NCBI GenBank assembly: GCA_035542975.1
Contig: DATKKK010000021.1
Location: forward strand, 1-24,730
Length of the DNA stretch: 24,730 nucleotides
Origin: DATKKK01 sp035542975
GTDB lineage: Archaea; Thermoproteota; Bathyarchaeia; Bathyarchaeales; Bathycorpusculaceae
Direction of reading: 5' to 3'
This document shows positions 6,749 to 15,011 of this stretch, piece by piece. The translations under genes and the position numbers were made by a program. A model generated the notes under the pieces. The model had not been told where the DNA came from. It saw only the letters and a list, made by a program, of their open reading frames with translations, and did no database searches. How positions within the stretch are numbered: position 1 is the first letter of the stretch; each line of letters starts with the position of its first letter.

Positions 6749-7060
6749 GTGAAGCTTGTGGAAGAGTTAGACATACCAGAGCTGACCAGCAAGCAAGTAG
6801 AAGAATTATGTTCGATAGCCGAGGAAGCAGCCAGAAAAAGTATACTAGCGAAGGTTCCTTCAAAAAAGATAGAAATACTGAATATCTGTGCTGAAACTGA
6901 AGGCATTAAGCCCGCAAAGCTAACTGTGGATGTCGAGGTGATTCTGTCACCTTCAGCAAAAGAAGTTAACGTGCAAGAGCTTGTCGATAAAGCCGTGGAT
7001 GAAGCCTTCGGAACAGCTGAAAAATACTTGAAGGAACTAAAATGCCTCTCACCGAAATAA
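6749..7060 (+). CDS. DUF3194-like conserved archaeal protein
   Basis: A 103-residue protein from a GTG at 6749. It begins with a helical half (LTSKQVEELCSIAEEAARKSILAKVP), followed by a strand pair (KIEILNICAETEG and KLTVDVEVILSPSAK) and a C-terminal helix (VQELVDKAVDEAFGTAEKYL). Size, composition and the position right after prefoldin beta match the archaeal family DUF3194, whose function is unknown. The end overlaps the DHH phosphoesterase start by 19 bases, so the two are probably translated from the same transcript. The GTG start has no clear ribosome site, and no other in-frame start is better. Confidence 0.75.
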   Translation: MKLVEELDIPELTSKQVEELCSIAEEAARKSILAKVPSKKIEILNICAETEGIKPAKLTVDVEVILSPSAKEVNVQELVDKAVDEAFGTAEKYLKELKCLSPK

Positions 7061-8040
7061 CCGCTCTTCTGGACAATTTAAACGCTAAATTAGTTGTGTT
7101 GCTATGTCATCATAACGCAGACCCAGACGCTATCTGTTCAGCCTATGCTTTTGCAAGCCTGCTAAAACAGACAAGATCAGGGATCGAGGTTGAAATCGGC
7201 GCATCGCAAGGAATAAGTCGTCTCTCGAAGCATCTTCTTAAATTCCTGCCGATTGAGGTTAAAATGCAGCCTAGCGTGGAAAAAGCAGATGCCATAGTCT
7301 TGCTTGACACGAACACCATTCAACAACTAGGCGCTATAGCTGAAAAAATAAAAAAGTCGCCAGCACCGCTCATCGTGATCGACCACCACGCGGCTCATCC
7401 AGAAACAAAACAATTAGCGAAAGTTTGTATAACAAACGAAGAATCCTCCTCAACATGCGAAATCGTCTACAACCTCTACAAAGAAGGAAACGCTAAATTA
7501 GGCCAAAACGAGGCTAAAGCGCTGTTTCTGGGCATAGCGTTCGACACACGCCACTTTGTACTAGCAAACTCTTCTACTTTGAAGAACATCGCAGAACTCA
7601 TAGACGCTGGCGTGAACGCGCAAGAAACTCTGTTTATGCTCTCTCTACCGATGGATTTTTCTGAACGTGTCGCAAGGTTGAAGGCTTGCAGAAGAATCAA
7701 GCTTTTCAAGGTTGACGAGTGGATAATCGCGCTCTCCCACGTCAGCGCCTATCAAGCTTCAGCCGCAAGAGCCATAGTGGAACTGGGAGCTCACGTCGCA
7801 GCTGTAGCGGGACAAAAGGGTGAAAACATAGAAATTAGCCTACGGGCTCAACTTGAGTTTAACAAGAAGACAGGGATACACTTGGGCAGGGATATTGCGA
7901 AACCGTTAGGAGAATACCTTAACGGCATGGGCGGTGGACATGCAACCGCAGCAGGAGTTAACGGAGTCGGCGATATTGACACAGGCCTTAAACGATGTTT
8001 ACGACTTCTGAAAGAAAACATCACGCAACCACACAATTGA
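7042..8040 (+). CDS. DHH-family phosphoesterase (DHH-DHHA1)
   Basis: A 332-residue protein with the full set of DHH metal-binding motifs: HHNADPDA (residues 23-30), DTN (89-91), the name-giving DHHAAHP (114-120) and GIAFDTRHF with D168. The C-terminal DHHA1 substrate domain ends in GMGGGHATAAG (295-305). Such proteins are Mn-dependent phosphodiesterases of the RecJ/NrnA type that act on single-stranded nucleic acid ends, short oligonucleotides or pAp. At about 330 residues it is closer to NrnA-like proteins than to the larger archaeal RecJ/GAN nucleases, so oligonucleotide or pAp turnover is the best guess. Its place behind prefoldin beta and the DUF3194-like gene recurs in other archaea. The exact substrate is not shown by the sequence. 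Confidence 0.88.
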   Translation: MPLTEITALLDNLNAKLVVLLCHHNADPDAICSAYAFASLLKQTRSGIEVEIGASQGISRLSKHLLKFLPIEVKMQPSVEKADAIVLLDTNTIQQLGAIAEKIKKSPAPLIVIDHHAAHPETKQLAKVCITNEESSSTCEIVYNLYKEGNAKLGQNEAKALFLGIAFDTRHFVLANSSTLKNIAELIDAGVNAQETLFMLSLPMDFSERVARLKACRRIKLFKVDEWIIALSHVSAYQASAARAIVELGAHVAAVAGQKGENIEISLRAQLEFNKKTGIHLGRDIAKPLGEYLNGMGGGHATAAGVNGVGDIDTGLKRCLRLLKENITQPHN

Positions 8041-8096
8041 GTAGCTACTCTTAAATGAAACGGCAACCCGCTTAGAACTAGGTCGGCAACAGCAAC

Positions 8097-8945
8097 ATGA
8101 CGTTAATCGAAACCAAAAAAGTTACGTACACGTATCCCGGCGGAACAAAACCATCCATAAACGACGTTTCCATCCAGATAGAAAAAGGCCAATTCACGTT
8201 AATAACAGGACCAAGCGGTTGCGGAAAGACAACTCTTTGCCGATGCTTCAACGGGTTAATTCCGCAGTTTTATCAAGGCGAGCTTAAAGGCAGAATAACA
8301 GTTGCAGGGTTGGATGCTGTTGAGCAGCCGATTTATGAGTTAGCAAAGCATGTGGGACTTGTTTTTCAAAACCCAGAGAACCAGCTTTTTGCGCTTTCTG
8401 TTGAGAAAGATGTGGCGTTTGGACTTGAAAACCTAGGCGTTTCCAGAGAGGAAATGTGGAAAAAAGTGGATTGGGCGTTAGAGCTTACGGGCATTACTGA
8501 CTTGAGAGAGAGACCACCGCATGAACTCTCAGGCGGACAACAACAACGTGTCGCGATTGCATCAGTTTTGGCGATGCAGCCAGAAGTCATAGTCCTTGAC
8601 GAGCCAACTTCGTTTCTTGACCCGTTAAGCGCCAAAAAAATATTCGAAGTAATCCACGACTTGAACCAGAGACTAGGCATAACCGTGGTGCTTGTCGAAC
8701 ACAGGCTGGACTTGACAGCCAAGTACGCTGATCACATCATCATAATGGACGAAGGAAGAGTGGTTCAAGATGGAAAGCCCCGTGAGATTTTGCGTTCAGA
8801 AGAAGCCCGTTTGATCGGCATTGGAATTCCAAAGGCGACTAGGCTCTATCAGATACTCAGGAAGAATGGGATAGATTTGGGCGACAAAATTCCGCTGTCT
8901 TCAGACGAAATGGCAAAGCTACTAAGGGAGGCACTAAAGGACTAA
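8097..8945 (+). CDS. ecfA1: ECF transporter ATPase (first)
   Basis: A 282-residue ABC ATPase: Walker A GPSGCGKT (residues 38-45), Q-loop VFQNPENQLF (89-98), signature LSGGQ (144-148), Walker B VIVLDEP (164-170) and H-loop H202. The QNPENQLF Q-loop with a downstream asparagine/glutamine pair is typical of the energy-coupling factor ATPases that drive vitamin, cobalt or nickel uptake. It is followed, with a 1-base overlap (TAATG), by a second ATPase and then by the EcfT transmembrane coupler, so the three make a complete ECF energy module. A TATA-like CTCTTAAATG near 8047 may be its promoter. The transported substrate cannot be read from the ATPases. Confidence 0.93.
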   Translation: MTLIETKKVTYTYPGGTKPSINDVSIQIEKGQFTLITGPSGCGKTTLCRCFNGLIPQFYQGELKGRITVAGLDAVEQPIYELAKHVGLVFQNPENQLFALSVEKDVAFGLENLGVSREEMWKKVDWALELTGITDLRERPPHELSGGQQQRVAIASVLAMQPEVIVLDEPTSFLDPLSAKKIFEVIHDLNQRLGITVVLVEHRLDLTAKYADHIIIMDEGRVVQDGKPREILRSEEARLIGIGIPKATRLYQILRKNGIDLGDKIPLSSDEMAKLLREALKD

Positions 8946-9766
8946 TGATTAAAATTGAAGAGGTCTATTTTTCTTATCCGAATAACGTGGAAGCGTTGAA
9001 AGGAGTATCATTAACCATACGGAACGGCGACTTTCTAGCCATCATGGGACAGAACGGCGCTGGCAAAACAACTCTGGTTAAACACTTTAACGGAATACTA
9101 AAACCGACAAGGGGAAAAGTGCTCATAGATGGCGTGGACACCACAAAAACAAGCGTTGCAAAACTAGCCAGAAACGTGGGTTTTGTCTTCCAAAACCCTG
9201 ACAGCCAACTTTTTAGCGAATCAGTCGAGGAAGAAATAGCCTTTGCACTGAAAAACTTCGGTTTCGAAAAAGAAGTGATAGAGAAACGTGTAACATGGGC
9301 TTTGAACCTCTTAGGCTTAGACGAGTACAGAAAGACTTCGCCGTTCATGCTGAGTGGGGGAGAAAGAAAACGGGTAGCTCTGGCTTCCGTCCTAGCGTGG
9401 GATCCGCAGATGCTGGTCTTGGACGAGCCGACCATAGGACAGGATTATCAACAGAAGGAGAAGCTTAGGCAATTCATCTTACAGATGAAGACGCAACAGA
9501 AAACGGTGGTCATCGTTACCCATGATGTGGAGTTCGTGGCTGAATGCAACCCGAGAGTCATGCTGATGCGAGAAGGAAAAATCATAGCTGACGGGGAAGC
9601 ACGAGACATTCTCACGAACCCCGAGGCCCTGACTGAAGCATCCATCGTGTCGCCGCAAATAGCCCAAATCTTCTTCGAACTATCCGACTTGGGACTTCCG
9701 AAAAACGTCATCGACGTCTATGAAGCAGAGAGAATACTGCTGGAAAGGATGAGGAGAAAAGCGTAG
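8945..9766 (+). CDS. ecfA2: ECF transporter ATPase (second)
   Basis: A 273-residue ABC ATPase homologous to its upstream neighbour: Walker A GQNGAGKT (35-42), Q-loop VFQNPDSQLF (81-90), signature LSGGE (136-140), Walker B MLVLDEP (156-162), H-loop H193 in IVTHDVEF. After Walker B the sequence is TIGQDYQQ, where most ABC proteins have a T-S-x-L-D-P D-loop. The first ATPase keeps that form (TSFLDP), so the two sites of the heterodimer are probably not equivalent, as is known for EcfA/EcfA' pairs. The gene overlaps ecfA1 by one base and its stop abuts the ATG of ecfT, so the three proteins should be made in fixed proportion. Confidence 0.93.
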   Translation: MIKIEEVYFSYPNNVEALKGVSLTIRNGDFLAIMGQNGAGKTTLVKHFNGILKPTRGKVLIDGVDTTKTSVAKLARNVGFVFQNPDSQLFSESVEEEIAFALKNFGFEKEVIEKRVTWALNLLGLDEYRKTSPFMLSGGERKRVALASVLAWDPQMLVLDEPTIGQDYQQKEKLRQFILQMKTQQKTVVIVTHDVEFVAECNPRVMLMREGKIIADGEARDILTNPEALTEASIVSPQIAQIFFELSDLGLPKNVIDVYEAERILLERMRRKA

Positions 9767-10561
9767 ATGAGCGTTTTTAACGGTCTCAAGTTTCGCAAAG
9801 TCTACTCGCCGATTCATAACTTGGACCCGAGGATAAAGTTTGTTTACGTCTGCACAATCTTTGCAGTTGCCATAATTTTCTCGGAGATACTGCCTCTACT
9901 CGTGCTTTTCTTGATGCAGATTCCATTCGTGGTCTTGGCAGGAGTCAAACGTGAATGGTTACGTTCAATGCGCGGCGCAGCCTTCCTAGCCACGATAATC
10001 TTCTTGACAAACTTCGTTGCTTCCTTCATCGGCGCAGGATACATAGTCACGGCGAAGAACTTGGAAAACGCGGCCGCAATGACGCTTCGTTTCATCGTGC
10101 TCGTCGAATCATTCTCGGTTTTCTTCCTGACAACTTCACCCGATCATCTGGGTTTAGCCTTAGAACAAGTGCACGTGCCGTACGAGTTCGTCTTCGCCTT
10201 CACAACCGCCGTGCGTTTTGTGCCGGTTTTAGCTGAAGAAGCACAAACAATTATGGATGCGCAGAAAGCGAGGGGTTTGGAACTTGAGCGTGGAAACTTT
10301 CTAAAAAGAATCAGAAACTACATTCCCATACTTATCCCATTGATTGTCAGTGCAATTCGCAGAAGCCTAGAGTTGGCTGAAGCCATGGAGTCCCGTGCAT
10401 GGGGAGCTACTAAAAACCGCACAAACTTGTACGTGCTTAAAATGCACAAAGGCGATTTTGCCTTGATAGCCATAACCATCACAGTGCTGGCAGCCGCGAT
10501 TTACATTCGCCTCTTTATAGCGATTCCAACCTTAAACGAACTTTTAACACGCTTGCTTTAA
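9767..10561 (+). CDS. ecfT: ECF transporter transmembrane coupler EcfT
   Basis: A 264-residue membrane protein with about five to six hydrophobic segments (near residues 25-60, 72-92, 104-122, 140-155, 185-200 and 228-255). The two cytoplasmic coupling-helix motifs of EcfT that touch the ATPases are visible: QKARGLEL (166-173) and ESRAWGA (208-214). The start directly abuts the stop of ecfA2. No small, hydrophobic substrate-binding S component (such as BioY, ThiT or CbiM) lies nearby, so this is probably a shared module of the group II kind that serves S components encoded elsewhere. The transported compound is unknown. Confidence 0.92.
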   Translation: MSVFNGLKFRKVYSPIHNLDPRIKFVYVCTIFAVAIIFSEILPLLVLFLMQIPFVVLAGVKREWLRSMRGAAFLATIIFLTNFVASFIGAGYIVTAKNLENAAAMTLRFIVLVESFSVFFLTTSPDHLGLALEQVHVPYEFVFAFTTAVRFVPVLAEEAQTIMDAQKARGLELERGNFLKRIRNYIPILIPLIVSAIRRSLELAEAMESRAWGATKNRTNLYVLKMHKGDFALIAITITVLAAAIYIRLFIAIPTLNELLTRLL

Positions 10562-10593
10562 ACCGCAAGACTTTTAATACAGACGCCTGTGTA

Positions 10594-11220
10594 ATGGGTT
10601 TCTCGAGGTCTCGAAAGAAGTTGAAATGGCTAAAAGCAGCGGCAGAAGAAATCGTTTCCTGCATCGAACGTTCCATTCAAGACCTCAACATGAAGCAAGT
10701 TGAAGACTTTATAGACCTTCTGCTGAAATCAAAAGACAAGAAAATATTCATTGTAGGCATGGGAAGAAGCGGGTTCGTCGGCAGAGCCTTTGCTTTACGT
10801 CTCATGAACTTAGGCTTTAACGTGTTCTTCTTAGGAGAAACCATAACGCCCGCAGCAGAGAAAGGAGATTTGGTAATTGCCATCTCAGGAACAGGCTCAA
10901 CAAAAATGGTGTTAACAGCCAGTTCAGCGGCAAAAGACATCTGCGCAACCGTCGTTGCGATCACCTCTTTTCCCGAATCGCAACTAGGTCAGATGGCAGA
11001 CCACATTGTCGTGATTAGAGGAAGAACGAAGGAAGGATCGCCGAGGGAAGAAGATTACTTGGCTAGACAGATTATCGGAGAGCGTGAGCCCTTGACTCCG
11101 TTGGGAAGCGTTTTCGAGAACAACTGCATGGTATTCTTGGACAGCTTGGTCGTGGAATTGATGCAACGCTTGGGACAGCATGAATCGGATTTGAAGCGAA
11201 GACACGCAACAATAGAATAA
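10594..11220 (+). CDS. hxlB: 6-phospho-3-hexuloisomerase (SIS domain)
   Basis: A 208-residue single SIS (sugar isomerase) domain protein. The phosphosugar-binding loops are GMGRSGFVGRAFALRL (residues about 54-69) and ISGTGSTKMV, followed by the family-specific GETITPAAEKGD. The C-terminus reads PLGSVFENNCMVFLDSLVVE and ends with RRHATIE, a signature tail of 6-phospho-3-hexuloisomerase. That enzyme interconverts 3-hexulose 6-phosphate and fructose 6-phosphate. In archaea lacking the oxidative pentose phosphate pathway, this step with hexulose-6-phosphate synthase runs in reverse to supply ribulose 5-phosphate for nucleotides. The synthase gene is not adjacent. A TATA-like CTTTTAATAC at 10571-10580 lies only about 20 bases before the ATG, suggesting a leaderless or nearly leaderless transcript. 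Confidence 0.86.
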   Translation: MGFSRSRKKLKWLKAAAEEIVSCIERSIQDLNMKQVEDFIDLLLKSKDKKIFIVGMGRSGFVGRAFALRLMNLGFNVFFLGETITPAAEKGDLVIAISGTGSTKMVLTASSAAKDICATVVAITSFPESQLGQMADHIVVIRGRTKEGSPREEDYLARQIIGEREPLTPLGSVFENNCMVFLDSLVVELMQRLGQHESDLKRRHATIE

Positions 11221-11238
11221 ACGTTTAATGAAAGCTGC

Positions 11239-11448
11239 TTACTGTTTAACGTTCTTCTTTGTGTACTCATCCCTTAGCTTTTCAGCTAGCTTGCCGTCTT
11301 TCAGGATTAATGCGCCACGGTAACCGCAGTGTCGGCAATCCCAGATAGACCATAGTTGTGGCAGACCCGAAGCCCAGAAGACGTCTGTGGAGCCACATTT
11401 TGGGCAAAATGTTGTGCTTCGTTGTGGTTTCTTCGTTTTGCGGTTCAA
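11239..11448 (-). CDS. Small zinc-ribbon protein
   Basis: A 69-residue protein from a TTG at 11448 with a two-pair zinc ribbon: CPKCGS (residues 15-20) and CRHCGYRG (about 38-45), separated by the aromatic-rich FWASGLPQLWSIWD. The basic N-terminus (NRKTKKPQRST) and charged C-terminal helix (KLAEKLRDEYTKKNVKQ) could contact nucleic acid. I recognise the pattern as a widespread small archaeal zinc-ribbon family without an assigned function; a transcription or RNA-binding role is only a guess. It converges with hxlB (18-base gap) and diverges from the pilus operon across a region with a palindrome. The start is a TTG because no ATG or GTG lies in frame upstream of the first cysteine. Confidence 0.78.
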   Translation of the reverse strand: MNRKTKKPQRSTTFCPKCGSTDVFWASGLPQLWSIWDCRHCGYRGALILKDGKLAEKLRDEYTKKNVKQ

Positions 11449-11502
11449 ATGGTTGTCCCGGTATGAAAGGTGTGTTAGCGGGTTCTTTAAGGTTGTTTAG
11501 TT

Positions 11503-11522
11503 TTAATCATGCTCATGATTAA
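11503..11522. promoter_or_regulatory. 20-bp palindrome in the divergent control region of the pilus operon
   Basis: TTAATCATGCTCATGATTAA has two perfect 9-base arms and a 2-base centre. It lies between the reverse-strand zinc-ribbon gene and the forward pilus operon, about 5 bases upstream of a TATA-like CATATAA (11528-11534). On the other strand it lies about 10 to 15 bases upstream of a TATA-like CCTTAAAG (around 11484-11492). This is the geometry expected of an operator for a dimeric regulator acting on one or both promoters. Which protein binds it is unknown. Confidence 0.5.
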
Positions 11523-11527
11523 GAGTG

Positions 11528-11563
11528 CATATAACTTATTAAGACTCACTACACACTATATCT
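11528..11563 (+). promoter_or_regulatory. Promoter region of the type IV pilus operon
   Basis: Two TATA-like stretches precede the ATPase gene: CATATAA at 11528-11534 and CTATATCT at 11556-11563. The second predicts a start near 11585 and a 35-base leader carrying GGAGA (11608-11612) before the ATG at 11621. I cannot choose between them from sequence alone. Confidence 0.4.
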
Positions 11564-11620
11564 TTGTGAAAGTACACCACACCCTAAACAAAAACAACTT
11601 CACAAACGGAGAACAAGCCG

Positions 11621-13171
11621 ATGCGGGAGACTTCCAAAACTGTTGAAGAAACAGAAGTAGGCATAATCCTAAAAGAAGAAGGCAAAAGAACAACCGCTTT
11701 CAGAGAAGTCTACCCCATACAAGAGCCCTACGTTTACGCCGCAATAGTAAAAGAGCCAAAAACTCAAAAAACGCTTTACGAAGTCATCGAACCAACATTG
11801 CATGCTGAAGAAGAGAAACAGCTGCAGGAAATAAAGAGCTTTTTGATGGAAGAAGTCGATGTAAACCTGAAGGAAATAGAAACAAAAGAAAAAGCAGAAA
11901 ACTACCTGAAAGAAAAAACCAAGGATACAATCAAGAAATACCGAATTAAAGTTGCGCCCGAAGCCGTCGACAAACTCGTATATTACGTGATAAGAGACTT
12001 TTTAGGCTACGGAAAAATCGACCCGTTAATGAAGGATCACTTGATTGAAGACATATCTGCGGATGGCGTAAACATACCGCTTTATGTTTGGCACCGAATG
12101 TACGAGTCGTTGCCCACAAACATCATCTTCAAAGACGAAGCAGAACTGGACTCCTTCATAATTCGAATGGCATACTTAGCAGGAAAAAACATCTCCATAG
12201 CCTCACCCATCCTGGACGCTTCGCTTCCAGAAGGCAGCCGTATACAATTAACTTATGGAAACGAGGTTACAAGAAGAGGCTCTACGTTTACAATTCGACG
12301 CTTCAAGGTGGATCCGCTAACGATTTCAGATTTGATCGCACTAAAGACAATATCTTCAGAGATGTCCGCATACCTCTGGTACATCATAGAAAACCGAGCA
12401 TCAGTCATGGTGGCTGGCGGTGTGGCTTCTGGAAAAACAACCATGCTGAATTGCCTATCTATGTTCATAAAACCTGAGATGAAAGTGGTGAGCGTCGAAG
12501 ACACGCAGGAACTTAACCTTCCACACGAAAACTGGATACCATCAGTCGTGAGAACTGGGTTTGGACACGAGGACAAGAAAAGCGGCAACATAACCCTCTT
12601 TGATCTGCTGAAAGCAGCAGTCAGACAGAGACCCGACTACATTATCGTCGGTGAAGTTCGTGGGGAAGAAGCCTACACGCTTTTTCAAGCCATGGCAACT
12701 GGACATCTAGGAATGTGCACCATTCACGCAGAGTCAGTCGAAGCCGTGATAAACCGTCTGGAATCTGAACCGATGAATATTCCGAAACCGCTCATAGCCA
12801 TGATGGACGTCATAATGGTGATGACGAGAACCGAGATTGAAGGAAGACCCGCAAGGAAAGCAACCGCCGCCGCAGAAGTCTTGGAGCTTGACCAAAAAAC
12901 AAAGCAGATACGAACCAACAACATTTTCGCGTGGAACCAGAAAGAAGACGAATTCACGATGCTTGGTCAAAGCGCAATTCTGGAGGAACACAGGAAAAAA
13001 CTGGGAATCAGTGAAGCGGATGCTGAAAGCGAGTTAAACGCGAGGAAAATGGTTCTTGAATGGATGGTACAAAAAGGAATCCGCCGCTACTTGGATGTTG
13101 CTAATGTTATTCGGGAGTATTACGCGAATCCAAAACGTGTTTTGCAGAAAGCCAGAGTGGGGTTAAAATGA
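11621..13171 (+). CDS. Type IV pilus / secretion ATPase (VirB11/TadA-like)
   Basis: A 516-residue hexameric motor ATPase of the type II/IV secretion superfamily, powering pilus assembly at the inner face of the membrane. Residues 1-110 are a charged N-terminal region; 110-240 form the N-terminal domain (ISADGVNIPLYVWHRMYESL); Walker A is GGVASGKTT (266-274); the Walker B and Asp-box region is YIIVGEVRGEE (340-350); the His-box is TGHLGMCTIHAES (360-372). The gene leads five overlapping or nearly adjacent pilus genes, overlapping the next by 4 bases (ATGA), and its promoter region carries a palindrome. The family also includes archaellum and DNA-uptake motors, but the two following GspF/TadC-type proteins and the pilin-like genes favour a pilus or adhesion system. 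Confidence 0.93.
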   Translation: MRETSKTVEETEVGIILKEEGKRTTAFREVYPIQEPYVYAAIVKEPKTQKTLYEVIEPTLHAEEEKQLQEIKSFLMEEVDVNLKEIETKEKAENYLKEKTKDTIKKYRIKVAPEAVDKLVYYVIRDFLGYGKIDPLMKDHLIEDISADGVNIPLYVWHRMYESLPTNIIFKDEAELDSFIIRMAYLAGKNISIASPILDASLPEGSRIQLTYGNEVTRRGSTFTIRRFKVDPLTISDLIALKTISSEMSAYLWYIIENRASVMVAGGVASGKTTMLNCLSMFIKPEMKVVSVEDTQELNLPHENWIPSVVRTGFGHEDKKSGNITLFDLLKAAVRQRPDYIIVGEVRGEEAYTLFQAMATGHLGMCTIHAESVEAVINRLESEPMNIPKPLIAMMDVIMVMTRTEIEGRPARKATAAAEVLELDQKTKQIRTNNIFAWNQKEDEFTMLGQSAILEEHRKKLGISEADAESELNARKMVLEWMVQKGIRRYLDVANVIREYYANPKRVLQKARVGLK

Positions 13172-14178
13172 AAAGCAACGAAGCCGTGGGAAAAATCAAG
13201 AGGCTTCTGGGGCATCTCAGCAAAAGACTCGGGTTGCCAACGCCAAAATTTCCAAAACGTGTTGCGAGAACAAAAGAGGAAAAGACCAAGCCCACTTCTG
13301 AAAGTTTTTCTTCCTTCGCTTTCAAGCTTTTAGGAGGAAAAATGACGCGTGTTCTACCACTTTTCGACGGTTTAGACTCGAACTTGCAACATTCAGGTTT
13401 GAAAGTAAACTTCAAAGCATACGTTAGCCTAGCGGTCGGCGGCGCATTTCTCACCGCGATCGGAACACTAGCCTTAGTTCCGATTCTAGCACTCATTTTG
13501 TTTCATACGCCGATTGTAGCCGCGTTTCTTTTTGGTGTTGGCGGAAGTTTATTCGCGTTCGCCTTTGCAACCATAGGATTCTACGTCTATCCAATTTATC
13601 GTGCTGACAAGCTCAAGAGAGAATTAGATGACGAGTTGCCATTCACGACAGGTTACATGGCAGTTTTAACGAGCGCAGGTGTTTCTCCAGAGAAAATGTT
13701 CTATTCACTCTCGAACCTAAGTGTGCCGCTTGTTGTTTCGGGCGAAGCGAAGGATGTTATGAGGGATGTAAACCTTTTCGGACGAGACATAATATCTGCT
13801 CTTGAAGAAGAGTCCAAGCGAACACCTTCCGAAAAATTAAAAGAAATGTTAGAAGGACTTATTTCAACGATACATTCAGGCGGCAACATGGCTGCTTACC
13901 TGCGTGAAAAATCCAAACAGTACATGAGGCTTAAGAGAATAAGCCTGAAAAAGTTTTCAGACACGCTGTCCATTCTAGCAGAATTCTACGTAACCATGCT
14001 CATAACTGGTCCGCTGCTTCTGGTGATAATGCTCGCAGTCATGGCGATGCTTCCAGGCGGTAGCATGTCAGGCATACTGAACCCAAGTCTGATACTCAAT
14101 TTGCTAACTTACATTGGCATACCGTTAGGCTCCATAATGTTCCTGATAATATTGGATGCTGTTTCACCTAAATGGTAA
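13168..14178 (+). CDS. Pilus platform membrane protein, GspF/TadC-like (first)
   Basis: A 336-residue membrane protein. A soluble basic N-terminus of about 85 residues is followed by transmembrane segments at roughly 90-150, a cytoplasmic helical T2SSF domain (LDDELPFTTGYMAVLTSAGVSP onwards, about 155-260) and a C-terminal hydrophobic stretch (about 272-330). TTGYMAVLTSAGVSPEKMFY and the SGGNMAAYLREKSKQYM helix are typical of the GspF/TadB/TadC platform that transmits force from the ATPase to pilin subunits. It overlaps the ATPase gene by 4 bases. The second platform gene begins within about 6 bases of its end. Confidence 0.88.
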   Translation: MKSNEAVGKIKRLLGHLSKRLGLPTPKFPKRVARTKEEKTKPTSESFSSFAFKLLGGKMTRVLPLFDGLDSNLQHSGLKVNFKAYVSLAVGGAFLTAIGTLALVPILALILFHTPIVAAFLFGVGGSLFAFAFATIGFYVYPIYRADKLKRELDDELPFTTGYMAVLTSAGVSPEKMFYSLSNLSVPLVVSGEAKDVMRDVNLFGRDIISALEEESKRTPSEKLKEMLEGLISTIHSGGNMAAYLREKSKQYMRLKRISLKKFSDTLSILAEFYVTMLITGPLLLVIMLAVMAMLPGGSMSGILNPSLILNLLTYIGIPLGSIMFLIILDAVSPKW

Positions 14179-14184
14179 TTGAAA

Positions 14185-14997
14185 ATGCCAAAAATAACGA
14201 AAAAAATGAAGAAAACTGCGTGGATCGCATCAGGTTTGTTAGCAACCGCCTTAGTAGTATTTGCGTATTTGTTGTTTGGAGGAAAACAAATAGACGATTA
14301 CGTCTTTTTCGCTTTCATAGCAGCAATTACTCCACCAGCAATTTTGGATTACGTTGAGTATAAATGGAGAAAATCTGTGGATGAGCGTTTGCCTGACCTT
14401 TTCAGGAGCATAGTTCAGGGTCAAGAAACAGGAATGACGCTTCCTCAAGCTTTGGAGAACGCGGCTAAACGCGATTATGGACCGTTAACTAATGAGATGC
14501 AGAAGATGACGGCGCAGATTTCATGGGGCATGTCTTTTGAAGACGCTCTTTTAGCTCTGGGAAGACGTGTCAACACCGTGCTTATGCAGAGAACCGTGCC
14601 GCTGATAATCGAGGCAGGCCGTTCTGGCGGGCACGTGGAGAAAGTTTTTGACCCCATGGGCAAGTTCATACAATCAACTTTGCTACTTGAGAAAGAACGC
14701 AAAAACCAGACAAGACCTTACGTTGCAATAATCTACGTAGCCTTTTCCGTGTTCATATTCACTATAGTACTGCTATTCAAATCCTTCTTCGTAAGCGTAG
14801 AAGGATTGCCGCTTTTTGGAACCACGGCAATGTCTGCTGAAGAAATGCGACGGATATTCTTCCATATGACAACGATTCAAGCCCTCTTCGGAGGACTCGT
14901 TGCCGGAAAAATGGGGGAAGGAACGATCAGCGCTGGGTTGAAGCATAGCTTGGTTATGATGCTTTGCGGTTACGTAATCTTGAAGCTTTTCCTTTGA
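14185..14997 (+). CDS. Pilus platform membrane protein, GspF/TadC-like (second)
   Basis: A 270-residue paralogue of the upstream platform protein. Transmembrane segments lie near residues 10-55, 190-212 and 225-268, and the central T2SSF domain runs from VDERLPDLFRSIVQGQETGM to RSGGHVEKVFDPMGKFIQ. The RSGG turn with a downstream hydrophobic pair is shared with the first protein. Two consecutive GspF-type genes after one ATPase is the arrangement of Tad-like archaeal pilus systems, where the two probably form a heteromeric platform. I place the start at the ATG at 14185 rather than the TTG at 14179, which would add only two residues. Confidence 0.86.
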   Translation: MPKITKKMKKTAWIASGLLATALVVFAYLLFGGKQIDDYVFFAFIAAITPPAILDYVEYKWRKSVDERLPDLFRSIVQGQETGMTLPQALENAAKRDYGPLTNEMQKMTAQISWGMSFEDALLALGRRVNTVLMQRTVPLIIEAGRSGGHVEKVFDPMGKFIQSTLLLEKERKNQTRPYVAIIYVAFSVFIFTIVLLFKSFFVSVEGLPLFGTTAMSAEEMRRIFFHMTTIQALFGGLVAGKMGEGTISAGLKHSLVMMLCGYVILKLFL

Positions 14998-15011
14998 GGT
15001 GCAAGAGAAAA

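Noticed and set aside
8974..9435. A 153-residue open frame opposite the second ECF ATPase
   Set aside because: It is antisense to Walker motifs of a certain gene and lacks a start signal and any family features.
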